DNA from: Prevotella sp.
GTDB taxonomy: Bacteria; Bacteroidota; Bacteroidia; Bacteroidales; Bacteroidaceae
Reading direction: 5' to 3'
Assembly: GCA_022511045.1 (NCBI GenBank)
Contig: JAFLSF010000012.1
Span: 1 to 48,541, forward strand
DNA: 48,541 bases
The first letter of the stretch is position 1. Each line of letters starts with the position of its first letter. Both the position numbers and the translations under genes were made by a program. Positions 15,763-23,034 of this stretch are shown here, piece after piece. The notes under the pieces were generated by a model. That model was not told the DNA's origin and did not search any database. It saw nothing but the letters and a program-made list of their open reading frames with translations.

Positions 15763-17220
15763 ATGGGCATACAGACGATGAACAAGAAAAGGAACTGGGA
15801 GGCATTTAAGACTCTGCTGGACAAGCACGGAATAAAGAAATTATATCATTTTACGGACAGGGATAATCTGGAGTCAATCATCAGGCACGGAGGGTTATAC
15901 TCGTGGGGTGACTGCGAGGACAAGGGTATAAAAATAGCCAAGCCTGGCGGTGGAATGTTGTCGCGCGAACTTGACAGCCGCGACAGGTTGCAGCACTACG
16001 TCAGAGTGAGTTTTACAACGCAGCACCCGATGATGTACGTCGCCATGCAAGACGGGCGGCTGTCGAATCCTGTGATACTGGAGATAGACCCCGAAGTCAT
16101 CTACTGGCAGGACACGAAGTTTTCGGATATGAACGCTACGCGCACTGGTGCCAGTAAGGGCAGCGACTTGAAGCATTTTGAGAAGATACACTTTTCTGCA
16201 GTGAAAGCACGGAGGCAGTTCGACCTATCGGAGGAGGAACAGCCTTATTTTCAAGCGGAGGTATTGGTGAAAAACTTTATCCCGTTGGAGCGCATTATGA
16301 ATATCGGCAACTTTGGCATACCGATGCCTGCGCAGCCAACGGTACTGCAGAGCAAGGATGCCTACACAGCACAGATAACGAGGAATACGCCTACGGCATT
16401 TATATTCTTGGTAGACCAATCGGTATCAATGAAACGGCATGTGACACTTAATGGTGAGCAGATGACACTGGCGGAGTGTGTTGCGAGAATAGTGAACAAC
16501 CAGATAAATGAACTGGTGCTGCGGTGTATTAAGACCAGTGAGGTGCGCCACTATTACGACATAGCCATGATAGGCTATGGGCACGAGGCCTATAGCGGAT
16601 GGGGAGGAAAACTTGAGGGGCGCGACTTTGTTTCGCCAGAAGAATTGAAGAACAACCCTTATAAGAGAATAACGGTGAGAGAGGAAAAGCATACGCGTAA
16701 GGGGGTAGTGATTAAAGAGGTAGAGAAAGTGCAATGGCTGGAGGCACGGCATGACGGACACTGGACGCATCTGCACCTTGCATTTAAACGTGCTGAAGAG
16801 TTGCTGCACCAGTGGTTGGAGAAGCATAAAGAAACGGACTGTTACCCGCCCACCATCATTCATATCACCGACGGAGAGTTTAACCATGCGACCCGTGAAG
16901 AACTGGTGCAACAGGCTAATGAGCTGAAATCGCTATTTACAAACGACGGTAATGTCCTGCTATGGAACATTCACGTTACACCTAATGGTACAGAACAAGT
17001 GCTGCTGCCTACGGAGAAAGGCGAGTTAAGTGGTGATAGATATGCAGAGTTACTTTATGATATGTCAAGTCTGTTGCCAACGAGATATAATGCTCCTATC
17101 TCTGATATTCGTGGTGACCAAACAGATGCAAGGCATGTGGCTATGTCAATGAACGTGGAGATGGCAACCTTGATACAACTTATGGATATAGGTACTCCCA
17201 CAAACATTAGCAAGGTATGA
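15763..17220 (+). CDS. DarT-like ADP-ribosyltransferase domain fused to a von Willebrand factor A domain
   Basis: 485 residues in two domains. Residues about 12-182 resemble DarT/DUF4433: KLYHFTDRDNLESIIRHGGL (26-45) is the family opening, HYVRVSFTTQHPMMYV (78-93) the middle strand, and FQAEVLV (163-169) carries the presumed catalytic Glu166, followed by IPLERI. Residues about 210-450 are a VWA domain with a full metal site: Asp218-x-Ser220-x-Ser222, Thr335 (GHWTHLHLAF) and Asp370 in ITDGEF. DarT enzymes ADP-ribosylate bases in single-stranded DNA. A macrodomain DarG is absent; a NADAR-like gene precedes instead. The VWA part may hold partners or respond to the kinase/phosphatase. A second in-frame ATG at 15778 is an alternative start. 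The stop overlaps the PP2C start by four bases. Confidence 0.75.
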   Translation: MGIQTMNKKRNWEAFKTLLDKHGIKKLYHFTDRDNLESIIRHGGLYSWGDCEDKGIKIAKPGGGMLSRELDSRDRLQHYVRVSFTTQHPMMYVAMQDGRLSNPVILEIDPEVIYWQDTKFSDMNATRTGASKGSDLKHFEKIHFSAVKARRQFDLSEEEQPYFQAEVLVKNFIPLERIMNIGNFGIPMPAQPTVLQSKDAYTAQITRNTPTAFIFLVDQSVSMKRHVTLNGEQMTLAECVARIVNNQINELVLRCIKTSEVRHYYDIAMIGYGHEAYSGWGGKLEGRDFVSPEELKNNPYKRITVREEKHTRKGVVIKEVEKVQWLEARHDGHWTHLHLAFKRAEELLHQWLEKHKETDCYPPTIIHITDGEFNHATREELVQQANELKSLFTNDGNVLLWNIHVTPNGTEQVLLPTEKGELSGDRYAELLYDMSSLLPTRYNAPISDIRGDQTDARHVAMSMNVEMATLIQLMDIGTPTNISKV

Positions 17221-18044
17221 ATAAATTTGCATGCGTGTCGGTGTCGAAAGACTTTGGCACAATGGAGGTCAATGAAGATGCGGCGTTGGCAAAAGCCAAC
17301 ATAATAGCTGTGTCTGATGGAGCAGGTGGCGGGGGCGTGTTTGCAGAGCGCTGGTCGCGCTATTTGCTTGATAATCTTCCAGAGACTCCTATCGCGAGTT
17401 TTATAATGCTTGATGAATGGATAGATGGCATTTGGGAGAGTTTCTACAAAGAGTGTGAAGAAAAGGCGCGGCAACAAGGCGGGATGTTTCTTGACAAATT
17501 CTATGATGAAGGCTCGTTTGCTACGCTGGCTGCCGTGTGGCGCGTCTCGGATGTGGAATGTCGTTGGATGTCCTATGGCGATAGCGTTGTATTTAATTAC
17601 GATACGGAGACAGGTATTTTGCAACATTCATTTGCGCAGTTGGCCGACTTTAATAATCCTCCTTATCTGATTAGCAGTAAAGACCCACTGGACAATAAAG
17701 GGTTTAGGTGTGGTAGTTTCCATACTTCACCCTCCAGTATTGTCTTTGCTGCAAGCGATGCTTTGTCGCATGCAATCTTGGCGCTTTACAAAGTGGATAA
17801 GCAGATAGCAGGCTGCAAAGATTATGATGAGGAATTGGCTACTGCTGCCAATTTGCATACAAGGAATAGTATGTATATAAAGTCAGTGCTTGCCTTACAT
17901 CCTGTCAATTTTCATAAGAAAATAATTGACTTAACATCCGCCTGTACAGACGAAAACCAATTTAAGAACATTATAAAACAGATGAAAGCAGATGTGATTA
18001 TTGCTACTGACGATTATTCGTTGGCAATGATGACAGGTTCTTAG
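17217..18044 (+). CDS. PP2C-family protein phosphatase
   Basis: 275 residues, cytoplasmic. The metal-binding residues of the PPM/PP2C fold are all recognisable: Glu20-Asp21 (VNEDAALA), Asp34-Gly35 in SDGAGGGG, the GSFATLAAV strand (99-107), GDSVVF at 121-126, Asp181 in AASDAL, and Asp265-Asp266 in TDDYSLAMM. It should dephosphorylate Ser/Thr, most plausibly on proteins modified by the kinase two genes upstream. Its ATG lies inside the stop of the DarT-VWA gene, so their expression is coupled. It ends the operon and converges on the LytTR regulator 11 bases away; only a weak 5-bp hairpin (18046-18066) is seen between them. Confidence 0.88.
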   Translation: MNKFACVSVSKDFGTMEVNEDAALAKANIIAVSDGAGGGGVFAERWSRYLLDNLPETPIASFIMLDEWIDGIWESFYKECEEKARQQGGMFLDKFYDEGSFATLAAVWRVSDVECRWMSYGDSVVFNYDTETGILQHSFAQLADFNNPPYLISSKDPLDNKGFRCGSFHTSPSSIVFAASDALSHAILALYKVDKQIAGCKDYDEELATAANLHTRNSMYIKSVLALHPVNFHKKIIDLTSACTDENQFKNIIKQMKADVIIATDDYSLAMMTGS

Positions 18045-18055
18045 CGTGCCGAGAT

Positions 18056-18793
18056 TTATAGGGCACTGAAACGTTCGGTGAACTGTTTGCGGAACGTGCG
18101 GCCAACCTTGACGGTGCTGAGGTTGTCGAAAGGAGGATAGAAGTGGCAGATGCCGTTGTTTACCTCCATCAGATAGTTGATGTTGATGATGTGGCGCAGG
18201 CTCACTTGAACGAAGCGCGAATCCATAGCTAACAGCGAATCGTTGGTAGTGGCGCGTTTTAGGCGAACAGGCTCTTCGCGTCCTGCTACTAACACCTCCC
18301 AGATACGCAGTTCGTGGTTGTATTGAAAGAGACCTACGTCGCGAATATTGACTACGCGGAAGTCTTGGGCATTGACGTAGAGCAGCAGTTTTTCGGGGTC
18401 TTTGTGTTCATCAGTAGCAGATTGGTGGGGGGAGGCTTCGACGTAGTAGCGTCGCATCACGTTCTGTAATTCTGAGGGATCGACAGGTTTTAGGAGGAAA
18501 TCGAAAGCACGACCCCGAAAGGCGGGCAGCATGTAGCGGTCGTGGGCGGTATATATCACTACGCGGCAAGGATGTGGGCAGATGCTCTGCATTTGGTCGA
18601 GAAACTCCAGTCCTGTCATGTCGGGCATTTCTACGTCAAGGAACAGTAGGTCGGGCTGTTGCTCCTTGACCAGACGGATGCCATGAAGGCCATTTGAAGC
18701 AGTGCCTAAGAGGGTGATGTCGTCGTACTTGTTTAGTTGACTGGTGAGTGTTTCTATGGATGTTGCGTCGTCGTCAATGATGATTACTTTCAT
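18056..18793 (-). CDS. LytTR-family response regulator
   Basis: 245 residues. The receiver domain (about 1-120) has the acidic pair in IIIDDDA, phosphoacceptor Asp53 in FLDVEMPDMTG, and Lys102 in LLKPVDP. A LytTR DNA-binding domain covers about 135-245, with VQVSLRHIININYL and the closing KVGRTFRKQF. It is encoded 28 bases after the sensor kinase, so this is a cognate pair. Targets are unknown; LytTR regulators often act on nearby or envelope genes. Confidence 0.93.
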   Translation of the reverse strand: MKVIIIDDDATSIETLTSQLNKYDDITLLGTASNGLHGIRLVKEQQPDLLFLDVEMPDMTGLEFLDQMQSICPHPCRVVIYTAHDRYMLPAFRGRAFDFLLKPVDPSELQNVMRRYYVEASPHQSATDEHKDPEKLLLYVNAQDFRVVNIRDVGLFQYNHELRIWEVLVAGREEPVRLKRATTNDSLLAMDSRFVQVSLRHIININYLMEVNNGICHFYPPFDNLSTVKVGRTFRKQFTERFSAL

Positions 18794-18821
18794 TTTGGGC
18801 GTTTGGTTTTAGGGTTATTGT

Positions 18822-20822
18822 TTAGGTAATAGTGTATTTGATGTGTCGTGGAATGGTGAGTATGGCATGACAGCCGTTGTCGTTGCGGATGTCGAAGTGC
18901 ACCTTGTGACGTGGGTTTTCTTGGTTGATGACGTTAACAGTGGTGCGTATGATGTTTAATCCAGTACGCGAGCGCTTGCCGTTGTAATGGCGAATATCGA
19001 AACCTGGACCGTTGTCACTCACGGTGATGCGTGCTTTCTCATTGTCTATCTCCACAAGGATGGTGAGTTGTTTCTGTCCCTCTTTGTTCTTTAGTCCGTG
19101 CAGAATCGCATTTTCTGTAAGTATCTGAACAAGCATAGAGGGCATCTTTATCTGCTCCAGTTCGTCAGATTCTGGAACGTTGATACGGAAGGTAAAGTCT
19201 TCACCCAAAAGTTGGCGCTCAATGCAGATATACTGCTTAACGAAGTCAAGCTCCTCTGCCAGTGTGACAATGTTCTGGCGTGTCAAGTCCAGATTGGTGC
19301 GTATAAGTTTGGCAAGCATCATTAGCTGGTCTTTCTCTTGACAGTCGGGGCCTTTCATACGCGAGTTGAGGACGTTGAACACAAAGTGGGGTGATATGCG
19401 TTGGCGGGCATTGGCCATGCGTAGTGTCAACATGTCAAGCCGTAACTGTAGGCGGCGCTTGCGTTCGTAGTTATACCATAGGGCAAAAGCAAGGGTGATG
19501 ATGACAAGCAAACCGAAGATAGCCCAAGCCGCCCTGCTCATCTTGACATAGCGAGTCTCACGCCTTTGCAACTCTAATTGGTGGTGCAGTCGGATAGTAT
19601 CTTCGGTCAGTCGCATCATGATGTCAGACGAGCGCAGACTGGTGCGCCGGCGGTCGGAAGTCTCGTGGTCTTGCAGATTACCCTGCAACCCAGTATAAGC
19701 CCGTTTGTAGTCGCCGATGGCAGCATAATAGCGGCTTAGGTACTTGCGGAGAATGTCGTATATGTCGCCTTGCAGATTGACCATCTCTGGAGCCTCGTTA
19801 AGGATGCTCTCTATCTCGGCATATTGCTTTTCCTCAAGGGCAATGCCGAGGCGTATCGTCTTGGCATAATGTACGCCGATTTCCACCTGATGAGCCTTGA
19901 AATACTCCTCTGCCTCACGGACGTAGAGGCGGGCTGAGTCTAACTGATGGAGGTTGAGAAATACGTCGGCCATATTGACCTTGCAGAGGAACATGTCGAA
20001 GTTCTGCTCTGCATGATAGCTCTCTATGTGCGCTTTCAATCGGCGGAAGGTGGTCAGTGCTTGACGGTAGTCTTTGCGAAAATAATAGTAATTGCCATAG
20101 TTGTTGAGAAAGTATGACTGCATGTTAGGCTTTAATTCGCCGAAACGGCGGTCGGTCATTTCGTAGAAGTCTCTGGCTTGGTCAAAGTCGCCTAACGAGG
20201 TGTAGATGCGGCCTAACCCCATGTAGAAACTCAACGTCTGTTGGGAGGGAAGTGCCAATGAGTCATTTAGATAAAGGGCACGACGATACCACTTTGAGGC
20301 CTCTGTCAAGTTGTCTTTTTCCACGTAAGCATCGGCCAGGTTGGCACTGAGGTCGGGCAGGTTTTCCATAAGGTCGCTCTGCATCATAAGGCGATAGGCC
20401 TTATGGTAGAGGTTGATGGCGGTGTCGGGATGATGGTGTAACAGATAGTGATAGGAGGCTTTGGCGCTGGTTGCCATAGCCGCTAACCCTCGGGTGCGTG
20501 GCGTCTGTTCCTCCAAATGATTGACGAAACGTAGCGTGCGTTCAGCATAGAACAGCAGCGAGTCTGGACATTCGTCAATCAGATAGTGCCGACCATACAT
20601 GAGATAATAATCATAGAAAGTCAGCGAGTCATGCGATGCGAGCATCTGTTGGCGTATCAATTCGAGGGCATGGGGCGTCTTATGCTGCATGGAGTCATAA
20701 AGCGACAGGTAGCACTGCTTCTCCTCGGGAGTCCGCATATCGTTATAGCGGCCGTCTGTCTGGCATGAATATAACCAGCATAGGGTAGTAAGTAGGGCAA
20801 AAAGTCGTAATATATGGAGCAT
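18822..20822 (-). CDS. TPR-containing sensor histidine kinase (LytS/YehU class)
   Basis: 666 residues. Residues 1-19 are a signal sequence ending in LYSC (Cys20), a lipobox-like site. An exported TPR-rich sensor region spans about 100-400 (e.g. NLADAYVEKDNLTEASKWY). One membrane helix (about 431-450) leads to a cytoplasmic His_kinase domain with RISPHFVFNVLN (His479) and a C-terminal ATPase with NAILHGLKNK and SDNGPGF. The family signals to LytTR regulators, one of which follows. TPR sensors of this type are common in Bacteroidetes; their ligand is unknown. A -7 box TAAATTTG (minus strand, 20853-20860) lies about 30 bases upstream of the ATG. Confidence 0.92.
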   Translation of the reverse strand: MLHILRLFALLTTLCWLYSCQTDGRYNDMRTPEEKQCYLSLYDSMQHKTPHALELIRQQMLASHDSLTFYDYYLMYGRHYLIDECPDSLLFYAERTLRFVNHLEEQTPRTRGLAAMATSAKASYHYLLHHHPDTAINLYHKAYRLMMQSDLMENLPDLSANLADAYVEKDNLTEASKWYRRALYLNDSLALPSQQTLSFYMGLGRIYTSLGDFDQARDFYEMTDRRFGELKPNMQSYFLNNYGNYYYFRKDYRQALTTFRRLKAHIESYHAEQNFDMFLCKVNMADVFLNLHQLDSARLYVREAEEYFKAHQVEIGVHYAKTIRLGIALEEKQYAEIESILNEAPEMVNLQGDIYDILRKYLSRYYAAIGDYKRAYTGLQGNLQDHETSDRRRTSLRSSDIMMRLTEDTIRLHHQLELQRRETRYVKMSRAAWAIFGLLVIITLAFALWYNYERKRRLQLRLDMLTLRMANARQRISPHFVFNVLNSRMKGPDCQEKDQLMMLAKLIRTNLDLTRQNIVTLAEELDFVKQYICIERQLLGEDFTFRINVPESDELEQIKMPSMLVQILTENAILHGLKNKEGQKQLTILVEIDNEKARITVSDNGPGFDIRHYNGKRSRTGLNIIRTTVNVINQENPRHKVHFDIRNDNGCHAILTIPRHIKYTIT

Positions 20823-20852
20823 CTTGTCTCAGTAGCGTTAGTAATTGCGTTG

Positions 20853-20860
20853 CAAATTTA
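20853..20860 (-). promoter_or_regulatory. -7 box for the TPR sensor kinase
   Basis: The minus strand reads TAAATTTG, fitting TAnnTTTG. No TTG at the correct -33 spacing was found. Confidence 0.4.
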
Positions 20861-20904
20861 ATAAAATTTTCGGCAATTATATGACTTTTATCAATTAAAT
20901 TATG

Positions 20905-20912
20905 TAATTTTG
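20905..20912 (+). promoter_or_regulatory. -7 box for dapA
   Basis: TAATTTTG lies 27 bases before the dapA ATG. No TTG at -33 is visible in the AT-rich region upstream. Confidence 0.45.
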
Positions 20913-20939
20913 CAGCATTAAAACAAGAATTCTTATTTT

Positions 20940-21827
20940 ATGGCACGAAATATCTTCAGGGGATTGGGCATAGCACTGATAACTCCCTTCATGGAAGACG
21001 GCTCGGTGGATTACAAGTCACTGATTCGGCTGGTGGAGTATCAGATGGCTAATGGCGCAGATTTCTTCTGCATCCTTGCCACAACCGGAGAGACTCCTAC
21101 GCTGACGGCAGAGGAGAAACTGAAAATCAAGGACTTGGTGGTGAGTCTCGTGGGGGGACGCGTACCAATTCTGATGGGTTGTGGCGGTTATAATACGGCA
21201 GCCATTGTGGAGGAACTGAAGACGGGTAATATGAAGGGAATAGACGGTCTGCTGAGTGTCTGTCCCTATTATAACAAGCCGTCGCAAGAGGGACTCTACC
21301 AACATTTCAAGGCTATTGCTGCTGCCACCAAATTACCTGTGGTGTTGTATAATGTGCCTGGGCGTACAGGAGTGAACTTGAAGGCTGAGACAACGGTTCG
21401 ACTGGCACACGACTGTACGAACATTGTGGCCATCAAAGAGGCTTCGGGCAATCTGGAGCAAGTGGATGAAATCATCAAGAATAAGCCACGAACTTTCGAT
21501 GTGCTTTCTGGTGACGACGCACTGACATTTCCTATGATTTCGTGTGGAGCGGTAGGTGCTATCAGCGTCATAGGCAATGCACTGCCTAAGGAGTTTTCAA
21601 AGATGATACGGTTGCAGATGAAAGGCGAGTATGACTCGGCGCGTAAAATTCACCACCGTTTTATTGACCTTTTCTCGCTGCTTTTCGTTGATGGTAATCC
21701 TGCTGGTGTTAAGGCTATGTTGCACGAAATGGGATATATTCAGAATGTGCTGCGACTGCCATTAGTGCCTACCCGTATCTCAACATTGCAGCGCATGAGT
21801 GAGATTATGAAAGAACTGAAAATATGA
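20940..21827 (+). CDS. dapA: 4-Hydroxy-tetrahydrodipicolinate synthase
   Basis: Condenses pyruvate with aspartate semialdehyde, the first committed step to diaminopimelate and lysine. 295 residues, normal length. Seen are GLGIALITPF at the start, ATTGETPTLT, the catalytic tyrosine in VVLYNVPGRTG, and the Schiff-base lysine in IVAIKEASG. The N-terminus aligns with the family from the ATG at 20940. Three small signalling or membrane genes follow in the same direction with short gaps, so dapA may head an operon with them. Diaminopimelate is also a peptidoglycan precursor, in keeping with the PBP1A gene that converges from the other side. Confidence 0.96.
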   Translation: MARNIFRGLGIALITPFMEDGSVDYKSLIRLVEYQMANGADFFCILATTGETPTLTAEEKLKIKDLVVSLVGGRVPILMGCGGYNTAAIVEELKTGNMKGIDGLLSVCPYYNKPSQEGLYQHFKAIAAATKLPVVLYNVPGRTGVNLKAETTVRLAHDCTNIVAIKEASGNLEQVDEIIKNKPRTFDVLSGDDALTFPMISCGAVGAISVIGNALPKEFSKMIRLQMKGEYDSARKIHHRFIDLFSLLFVDGNPAGVKAMLHEMGYIQNVLRLPLVPTRISTLQRMSEIMKELKI

Positions 21828-21850
21828 ACTTATAATCGCCAATAGCTGAC

Positions 21851-22267
21851 ATGAGTAAGGAAATCATTATCAAAAATCAGTTAGATGAGTTGGAACGAAT
21901 CAATCAATTCATCGAAGAAATAGGCGAAGAACTGGGGCTTGATATGGAGCTGCAGATGAATTTGAACTTAGTCATCGAGGAGATGGTAGTCAATGTTATT
22001 TCCTATGCTTATCCGGAAGGGACAGAGAACAACATAGGACTGACAGTAAATAGTAACGGCATGGAGCTGACTTTTGTGTTAAGCGATAACGGCAAAGAGT
22101 TTGACCCCACCTTGATGGAAGATACCGATACGGACGTCAATCCCGCAGACCGTAGAATTGGGGGTATGGGCATCTATATCGTCAAGCATATCATGGACAC
22201 GGTGAGTTATCAGCGGCAACAAGGCAAGAACCTGCTGACCATGACCAAAAAGATTGTAGTCTCTTAA
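21851..22267 (+). CDS. RsbW/SpoIIAB-like ATP-binding serine kinase (anti-sigma type)
   Basis: 138 residues, a single GHKL ATPase domain. The N box is NLVIEEMVVNVISYAY (Glu44, Asn48), the G1 box is SDNGKEFDP (Asp79), and the G2 box is GGMGIYIVK. Proteins of this class bind and inactivate a sigma factor or other target, and phosphorylate a STAS antagonist. A STAS gene follows after 58 bases, so the two probably form a partner-switching pair. No sigma factor or PP2C partner lies immediately beside them, so the output is unknown. Confidence 0.88.
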   Translation: MSKEIIIKNQLDELERINQFIEEIGEELGLDMELQMNLNLVIEEMVVNVISYAYPEGTENNIGLTVNSNGMELTFVLSDNGKEFDPTLMEDTDTDVNPADRRIGGMGIYIVKHIMDTVSYQRQQGKNLLTMTKKIVVS

Positions 22268-22325
22268 TGATAGTACAAGGCAGAGACAAGAAAACAAAAT
22301 AACAAATATAAATAAAAGTAGTATT

Positions 22326-22634
22326 ATGACACAAATTATCAAAGAAGGTGGAAAGACCATCATTAAGACAGGAGCACGTATTGACACCATGAACGCCTCC
22401 CAGTTTGAACAAGATATTCAGCCAGCGCTGGCTGACGGAGGTGTAAATTTAGAAATGGATTGCACAGACTTGACCTACATCGCATCTTCGGGATTGCGCA
22501 TCATACAGAAGACAATGCGCGTTGTCATGCAGCAGAAAGGAGAATTCAAGATGGTTAATGTAAGTCCCGAGGTCTACAAAGTGTTGGCAATGACAGGATT
22601 TACTAAGTTTATGAAAGTTGAGAAGAAAGCATAA
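22326..22634 (+). CDS. STAS-domain anti-sigma factor antagonist (RsbV/SpoIIAA-like)
   Basis: 102 residues, a single STAS domain with LEMDCTDLTYIASSGLRII. Ser55 aligns with the serine phosphorylated in SpoIIAA (SSGL). The residue two before it is alanine (Ala53) where Asp is common. It is expected to bind the RsbW-like ATPase when unphosphorylated. It is preceded by that ATPase gene and followed after 62 bases by a small membrane-anchored protein. Confidence 0.9.
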   Translation: MTQIIKEGGKTIIKTGARIDTMNASQFEQDIQPALADGGVNLEMDCTDLTYIASSGLRIIQKTMRVVMQQKGEFKMVNVSPEVYKVLAMTGFTKFMKVEKKA

Positions 22635-22696
22635 GCCAATCTTATTAGACCATAACCAGACAAATAGTATTTTCACCAATTAACACATCAATCAAT

Positions 22697-23017
22697 ATGA
22701 CCATAGCACTTATCATTGCAATCGCTTTAGTAGTCATTTTGGCTGTAGCCCTCTATTTCCAGATAGATAAGGGAAAGCAGCAAGCCATTAGTCAGGAACA
22801 ACTGCTGAAAGATTACCAGCGTCGTGTAAACGAGCAGCAACAATTGTTGGACGACTATCGTGCCTTACAGAAGAATTTCAATAGTGTAGGCGAGGGGTAT
22901 GAGCAGGCTCTGCTGGCTTTCGATAAGATGGACGAAGAAATACAAAAAGCCCTGCAAGCCAACGAAGCCTTGAAAAAGCGTTGTGCAGACTTGCAGGAAT
23001 TGCTCAGCCAAAAGTAA
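22697..23017 (+). CDS. Small membrane-anchored coiled-coil protein, function unknown
   Basis: 106 residues. One hydrophobic segment (about 2-21) is followed by a long hydrophilic helix rich in Gln, Glu and Lys, predicted as coiled coil, running to the C-terminus. I do not recognise the family. It is the last gene of the dapA run and ends 17 bases before the convergent PBP1A gene. Its position suggests a link with the partner-switch pair, but the sequence gives no function. Confidence 0.7.
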   Translation: MTIALIIAIALVVILAVALYFQIDKGKQQAISQEQLLKDYQRRVNEQQQLLDDYRALQKNFNSVGEGYEQALLAFDKMDEEIQKALQANEALKKRCADLQELLSQK

Positions 23018-23034
23018 TTTAATCCTCCCGTTGT

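Noticed and set aside
15763..17220. Standard DarTG toxin-antitoxin pair
   Set aside because: No macrodomain DarG gene adjacent; the neighbour has NADAR-like rather than macrodomain motifs.
18046..18066. Strong terminator between the PP2C gene and the LytTR regulator
   Set aside because: Only a 5-bp stem (GTGCC/GGCAC) with an 11-base loop and no T-run; too weak to list as a terminator.
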